From: Bacteroidales bacterium
GTDB taxonomy: Bacteria; Bacteroidota; Bacteroidia; Bacteroidales; P3
Assembly: GCA_017443265.1 (NCBI GenBank)
Contig: JAFSOU010000077.1
Span: 1 to 45,116 of the forward strand
Direction of reading: 5' to 3'
Length of the DNA: 45,116 bases
Shown here: in pieces, positions 40,743 to 45,116 of the stretch
Layout: each line of letters opens with the position of its first letter
Position numbering within the stretch: position 1 is the first letter of the stretch
Notes under the pieces: generated by a model
Seen by the model: the letters and a program-made list of their open reading frames with translations, nothing else
Told to the model about the DNA's origin: nothing
Databases searched by the model: none
Translations under genes and position numbers: made by a program

Positions 40743-43700
40743 TTATTTTTCTATCTGTTTTTCTTCTTTACGTTTCATCAAATCGTAGAGGATGGTGCCC
40801 GAAATACATACCGAAGAGAATGTACCGGCAGCCACACCGACGAGCAGTGCGAAGATGAATCCGCGCAGAGCTTCGCCGCCGAATATGAACATCATCAGAA
40901 GCACAACCAATGTGGTGCCCGAGGAGTTCACGGTACGGCTCAATGTGGAGTTGACGGCGCTGTTTATCTGTTCTTTCAGCGAGCGTTTCGGATACAGTTT
41001 CTTATACTCGCGCACACGGTCGTAGATCACCACGGTGGCGTTGATGGAGTAACCGATAACTGTAAGTATGGCGGCAATGAACGACTGGTCGACCTCCATG
41101 TTGAACGGCAGCAGGCCGTGCAGCAGGGCGAACAGGCCGATGGTAACGAGTGAGTCGTGGGCCAGGGCGATAACACCGCCGAGACCGAACTGCCATTTGC
41201 GGAAACGCAGAGCTATGTAGGCGAAAATCACCATAAGTCCGACCACGAGAGCAATCACAGCATCGCGCTGAATATCCTTGGCCATTGTAGGTCCAACGAT
41301 TTCGGAGCTGATTATACCGAGCGGGTTAGTCTCTGTAGAGGCGAACTCTTTTATAGTGATGTCGTTTTTGAAATATTGTTTAGTTCCGTTGTACAGTTTT
41401 TCAACTATCTGGTTCTTAATAGTATCGTTGTCCTCGTTGATGCCAAATTTGGTGGTAACCTTAATCTGGTTCGAGGGGCCGTAGGTTTTAACCTCGGGAG
41501 CATCGGGGAACTGTTCGGCAAGGCTTGCACGGACATCGGCGGTGCTGGCGAGGGGCTGGTCGAAACGGATGACGTATGTGCGGCCTCCCTGGAAGTCGAT
41601 ACCCATGTTGAGTCCGCGTATTGCCAGAGCTGCTATGCCTATCAGAAGCACGGCACCGGCAATGATGTAGAAAGCTTTTCTCTTGGCTACGAAATCGACA
41701 TTGGTGTTGCGGAGGAAGTTTTCGGAGAAGGGGAAGGAGAAAGTCATAGGTTTGGACGATTTCATGAATCGTTCGATAACCAAGTGTGTGATGAAGATAC
41801 TTGTGAACAAAGAGGTCAAGATACCGACGCACAATGTAACGGCGAAGCCCTGAACGGGGCCGGAGCCGAACATTATCAGCACGATACCTGTGAGCAGTGT
41901 GGTGACGTTACCGTCGATGATAGCCGAGTAGGCGTTTTTGAAACCTTTGTCGACCGACGACGATATGCTGTTGCCCGCACGCAGTTCCTCCTTGACACGT
42001 TCGTAGATAATCACGTTGGCATCCACGGCCATAGCCATGGTAAGCACTATACCTGCGATACCGGGGAGTGTGAGCACTGCACCCAGCGAAGCAATAACGC
42101 CAACGAGGAAGAACATATTGGTAAGCAGTGCTATTGTAGCAACGATACCAGCTTTGTTGTAGAAAATAATCATATAGATGAACACCATAATGAAGGCCAC
42201 GATGAAGGAGAGCAGACCGGCATTGATGGATTCCTGACCGAGCGAAGGTCCTACCACAGCTTCCTGAACTATCTTGGCGGGAGCGGGGAGCTTACCGGCT
42301 TTGAGGATGTTGGCAAGGTCCTTGGCCTCTTCGAGGGTGAAGTCGCCAGTGATAGAGGAACGGCCTCCTGCTATTTCGCCGTTGACACGGGGGGCGGAAT
42401 ATACGAGGTTGTCGAGCACGATGGCGATGAACTCACCTGTGTTGGCACCGGTGATACGTTTCCATTCACGTGCGCCGTCGCTGTTCATGGTCATGGATAT
42501 TTCGTTGCCGTTGGTGTTGTTGAAGTCCTGACGTGCGTCGGTGATGACATCGCCGCCGAGGAGTGGCGAACCGTCGCGAGTGGTTACCTGGATGGCATAC
42601 AGCTCATAAAGGTTGTTGTATCTCGAAGGTTTGGCACCCCAGAGGAATTTAATGGTGGGTGGAAGGATATTTTTCTGACGGGCTTTGTCGAGCATCTCGT
42701 CGATGGCACCTCTGTCCTTGGGTGAGGCGTAACCTACCACGCAGCCGTCGGAGAACTGTCCGTTTTCGGGATTAACGTTGGGATAGAGTTTTGCAAACAA
42801 AGGATTGTTTTTCTCGTTCTCTGCCTGCAGCTGTTCGTTTTGCAGCTGAGTGCTGTCTTTTGTAAGCTGGCTGAGCACATCGTTCTTAGCTGTGTCGGTG
42901 GCGGCAGTGTCGGGTGTGAGATTAGCCATCAGCGAATCCACAGCTTGGTCGGCAGCGGTGTCGCCCACTGTTGTAGAGGCTATATATTTGTTCACATCTT
43001 CAAGGAAGTGGAAAGCGTCCTTGCATTTGGCGCCCAACCAGAACTGGAGTTCGGCGGTACCTTGCAGGAGCTTGCGCACACGCTCGGGTTCTTTAACACC
43101 AGGGAGCTCGATGAGAATACGCTCGGAGGCGCTCAGTTTCTGGATATTGGGCTGAGCCACGCCGAATTTGTCGATACGCTGACGGAGAATTTCGTAAGTA
43201 CGGTCGTAAGCGTCGGACACCTCGGAACGGACGACGTCCATAACTTTCTTGTTGTCGTCGGTGAGTTTCACTTTGTCGCGCAGCTGTGTGGCGAAATAGG
43301 GAGCCAGCTGCACATCGGGTTTGATTTTGAAGATGGCGTCCTCGAAAAGCGAGACGAAATTGGTGTTGGGGGTTACTTTCTGCTGTTTGAGAGCCTCGTT
43401 GATGGCAGCATTGAAAACGGAGTCCTTGGTGTGGTTGCCGAGGGCGATGACCACATCGACAGTGGAGACTTCCATCATTACGTTCATACCGCCCTTGAGG
43501 TCGAGGCCGAGGTTGATTTCACGAGCCTTGGAGCCTTTGTAGTTCCACCAAAGTGATTTTTCGGCTGTTGTCTCGGAAATGGAGTCGATGTAATAAGCCT
43601 CGCGGGCATTGACCAACGAGTCGTACAAAGCCTGTTCCCTGATAGCGTCGCCGCCAGCCATATCATGAGCTAAAGCCTTAACTTCGGGGCTGTTGGCATA

Positions 43701-43811
43701 ATCGTGCGCCTTGCTTTCAAAGTGGCGGGCCGAAAAGGTGAAAGACAGCTGATACAAACACACTATCGCAAATAATATTGCGAAAAATCTGATAAGTCCT
43801 TTATTTTGCAT
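40743..43811 (-). CDS. secDF: Protein-export membrane protein SecDF (fusion)
   Basis: A 1022-residue SecD-SecF fusion, the Bacteroidetes form. The SecD half begins with one helix (residues 7-28), then the conserved LGLDLKGGMNVMMEV (about 101-115), RIDKFGVAQPNIQKL, and a six-helix group near GSGPVQGFAVTLCVGI. SecF begins near residue 740 with GIDFQGGRTYVIRF and ends with its own helix bundle (VIYDRVREYKK, GEALRGFIFALLVGVAAGT). SecDF uses the proton gradient to pull proteins through SecYEG on the periplasmic side. A long inserted periplasmic region (about 250-380, Asp/Gln/Lys-rich) enlarges the first loop. Promoter box at 43876-43883. Confidence 0.97.
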   Translation of the reverse strand: MQNKGLIRFFAILFAIVCLYQLSFTFSARHFESKAHDYANSPEVKALAHDMAGGDAIREQALYDSLVNAREAYYIDSISETTAEKSLWWNYKGSKAREINLGLDLKGGMNVMMEVSTVDVVIALGNHTKDSVFNAAINEALKQQKVTPNTNFVSLFEDAIFKIKPDVQLAPYFATQLRDKVKLTDDNKKVMDVVRSEVSDAYDRTYEILRQRIDKFGVAQPNIQKLSASERILIELPGVKEPERVRKLLQGTAELQFWLGAKCKDAFHFLEDVNKYIASTTVGDTAADQAVDSLMANLTPDTAATDTAKNDVLSQLTKDSTQLQNEQLQAENEKNNPLFAKLYPNVNPENGQFSDGCVVGYASPKDRGAIDEMLDKARQKNILPPTIKFLWGAKPSRYNNLYELYAIQVTTRDGSPLLGGDVITDARQDFNNTNGNEISMTMNSDGAREWKRITGANTGEFIAIVLDNLVYSAPRVNGEIAGGRSSITGDFTLEEAKDLANILKAGKLPAPAKIVQEAVVGPSLGQESINAGLLSFIVAFIMVFIYMIIFYNKAGIVATIALLTNMFFLVGVIASLGAVLTLPGIAGIVLTMAMAVDANVIIYERVKEELRAGNSISSSVDKGFKNAYSAIIDGNVTTLLTGIVLIMFGSGPVQGFAVTLCVGILTSLFTSIFITHLVIERFMKSSKPMTFSFPFSENFLRNTNVDFVAKRKAFYIIAGAVLLIGIAALAIRGLNMGIDFQGGRTYVIRFDQPLASTADVRASLAEQFPDAPEVKTYGPSNQIKVTTKFGINEDNDTIKNQIVEKLYNGTKQYFKNDITIKEFASTETNPLGIISSEIVGPTMAKDIQRDAVIALVVGLMVIFAYIALRFRKWQFGLGGVIALAHDSLVTIGLFALLHGLLPFNMEVDQSFIAAILTVIGYSINATVVIYDRVREYKKLYPKRSLKEQINSAVNSTLSRTVNSSGTTLVVLLMMFIFGGEALRGFIFALLVGVAAGTFSSVCISGTILYDLMKRKEEKQIEK

Positions 43812-43875
43812 ATCTTATTGTTATATAGTTATTAAAGTGTATTCAAACAATTAAAAACAAATATTTTTAGACGTG

Positions 43876-43883
43876 CAAAGATA
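43876..43883 (-). promoter_or_regulatory. Promoter -7 box for secDF
   Basis: TATCTTTG on the minus strand, about 65 bases upstream of the ATG at 43811, with a TTTG 16 bases further upstream (43900-43903). Confidence 0.6.
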
Positions 43884-44009
43884 TGAAATTTTGTGCAAAC
43901 AAAAAATTTTTTTTGTCGCTCATTTTTTTATTATACTGTATATCAGACAATAAAAGTGCTATTTTTTTTTATTATTCCTTTTAAAGAATATTGTTTGGAG
44001 AAAAAAATG

Positions 44010-44017
44010 TAATTTTG
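44010..44017 (+). promoter_or_regulatory. Promoter -7 box for radC
   Basis: TAATTTTG on the plus strand, 16 bases upstream of the ATG at 44034. It is divergent from the secDF promoter. TTG occurs at 43991-43993 at a slightly short spacing. Confidence 0.55.
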
Positions 44018-44033
44018 CAGAAATTTTAGCGAC

Positions 44034-44744
44034 ATGGACAAAAACAATATACCTATAAAGGATATGGCCAATGAGGACAAACCTCGCGAAAAGATGCTCG
44101 ACAAAGGTAAGAAAGCCCTGAGCAACTCGGAGCTGCTGGCTATCATTATCGGCACCGGAAGTCAGAATATGAACGTTGTGAAACTTGCCCAGAAACTGCT
44201 TGCGGATGCGAACAACAGCCTTGTGGAGCTGTCGAAGAAAGAGCTTTCGGAACTGAAGAAGGCCGACGGCATCGGCGACGCCAAGGCAGTGAGCATAGCG
44301 GCGGCACTGGAGCTGGGCAGCCGAATGTGGGCCGAGACAAGAAACAGCGACAAATCGGTGATAAAAGACAGCCATTCTATATATGAATTATTAGCCTCGA
44401 AACTGAACGAAAGCCATGAACTTTTTTATGCTATATACCTGAACAACAGGAACAAATTAATATGCTACAAGCAGATTTCGAGCGGTGGACTTACACAGAC
44501 TTCGGTGGACATACGCATGATATTGAAAAACGCCGTGGAATGCAACGCCACTGTGATAGCCGTGGCGCACAACCACCCGTCGGGCAGCGTAAGGCCGAGC
44601 AAGGAGGACATCAACCTGACTAAGAAAATCAAAGAGGCGTGCGAGATTATGGACATAAAACTGCTCGACCACGTGATTGTTGGTGAGCATTCGTCGAGCA
44701 ACGGAAACAACTACTTCAGTTTTTACGACAATGGAATGTTGTAA
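44034..44744 (+). CDS. radC: RadC-family JAMM-domain protein
   Basis: A 236-residue RadC-like protein. The N-terminal helix-hairpin-helix region (IKDMANEDKPREKML, LKKADGIGDAKA, about 8-90) is followed by the JAB/MPN metalloprotease-like domain. The zinc motif is AHNHPSG with His179 and His181 and Asp192 at the standard HxH-x10-D spacing. Once linked to DNA repair, the family's true role is unsettled; its domain is similar to JAMM deubiquitinases. The gene is monocistronic, followed by a tandem array of terminator-bearing repeats. Confidence 0.93.
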   Translation: MDKNNIPIKDMANEDKPREKMLDKGKKALSNSELLAIIIGTGSQNMNVVKLAQKLLADANNSLVELSKKELSELKKADGIGDAKAVSIAAALELGSRMWAETRNSDKSVIKDSHSIYELLASKLNESHELFYAIYLNNRNKLICYKQISSGGLTQTSVDIRMILKNAVECNATVIAVAHNHPSGSVRPSKEDINLTKKIKEACEIMDIKLLDHVIVGEHSSSNGNNYFSFYDNGML

Positions 44745-44864
44745 GAATCATGGTATGAGAATATTGTAAATATTTTTAACAATTATTTTAACATACAACT
44801 CTCGAACGAGGCGAGATGGATAACTTGCTGATTTTATGACGTTAAAAAAAGAAAAAAAACTAAC

Positions 44865-45116
44865 GGGGTTGTTGTTTTGCGGGGTGGGAATTATCATCCA
44901 AGGCTATTGAGAGGCAACCCCTGATGGGGTTGTTTTTTCTTGCGGGTTGGAAATCATCATCCAAGGCTATTGAGAGGCAACCCCTGATGGGGTTGTTTTT
45001 TCTTGCGGGTTGGAAATCATCATCCAAGGCTATTGAGAGGCAACCCCTGATGGGGTTGTTTTTTCTTGCGGGGTGGAAATCATCATCCAAGGCTATTGAG
45101 AGGCAACCCCTGATGG
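44865..45116. repeat. 63-base tandem repeat array, each unit with a terminator hairpin
   Basis: Units begin at 44865 (61 bases, degenerate), 44926, 44989 and 45052 (63 bases each; the last is cut by the window edge). Each full unit contains CAACCCC-TGAT-GGGGTTG followed by TTTTTT, a good rho-independent terminator (first hairpin 44915-44932), plus CCAAGGCTATTGAGAGG. The units are contiguous with no spacers, so this is not a CRISPR array. Because 63 is a multiple of three, the minus strand stays open as a 21-residue repeated peptide (LDDDFQPARKNNP...), which I take as an artefact. The array probably ends radC transcription. Confidence 0.85.

Noticed and set aside
44860..45090. A repeated 21-residue peptide on the minus strand
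   Set aside because: It stays open only because the DNA repeat is 63 bases long; each unit contains a terminator hairpin, which argues for non-coding DNA.
44865..45116. CRISPR array
   Set aside because: Units are contiguous with no unique spacers and there are no cas genes in the window.

Overview
The window looks like a chromosome segment of an uncultured Bacteroidales/Bacteroidetes bacterium. The evidence is repeated matches to the Bacteroidetes promoter (-33 TTTG, about 19 bases, -7 TAnnTTTG), a Bacteroidetes-type omega/Rpb6 subunit next to bamD, a secDF fusion, a type IX secretion (T9SS) sorting domain, a PorV/PorQ-family protein beside a large TonB-dependent receptor, and two-parvulin chaperones. 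No tRNA, rRNA, CRISPR array, transposase or integrase was seen.

Layout. (1) 1-2260: an AT-rich array of three short, unrelated, same-strand membrane or secreted protein genes. Each is preceded by a nearly identical 114-base promoter/leader element. The layout resembles the acquired immunity-gene (AID/rAID) arrays known in Bacteroidales. GC-richer hairpin repeats lie inside the array. (2) 2335-6545 (minus): a lipoprotein alpha/beta hydrolase, uvrB and a small membrane protein, separated by palindrome-rich spacers. (3) 6655-13543 (plus): an overlapping esterase-SGNH-MBOAT set, probably acting on acyl groups of surface polysaccharide, then a FucP/GluP-type sugar permease and a membrane protein with nucleotide-binding-like and RyR-like regions. 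(4) 13628-14858 (minus): rpoZ and bamD. (5) 15123-22705 (plus): a predicted rod-like structured RNA, then an envelope-biogenesis operon (parvulin PPIase, lipoprotein, SurA, MoxR ATPase, secreted unknown) ending in panB. (6) 22776-23957 (minus): kbl. (7) 24595-29476 (plus): a small T9SS-domain protein, a frameshifted adhesin-like gene, a DUF4199-like membrane protein, and hemD-rnpA-yidD. (8) 29535-43811 (minus): HIT protein and greA; a PorV-like protein, a 1599-residue secreted protein and a TonB receptor; a small membrane protein; secDF. (9) 44034-45116: radC (plus) and a 63-base tandem array carrying a terminator in every unit.

Much of the window serves the cell envelope: export (SecDF), periplasmic folding (PPIases, SurA), outer membrane insertion (BamD) and surface display (PorV-like/T9SS/TonB). 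Several intergenic regions carry a family of two-hairpin repeats whose stems change in compensating pairs between copies. This indicates conserved RNA or single-stranded DNA structure rather than conserved sequence.
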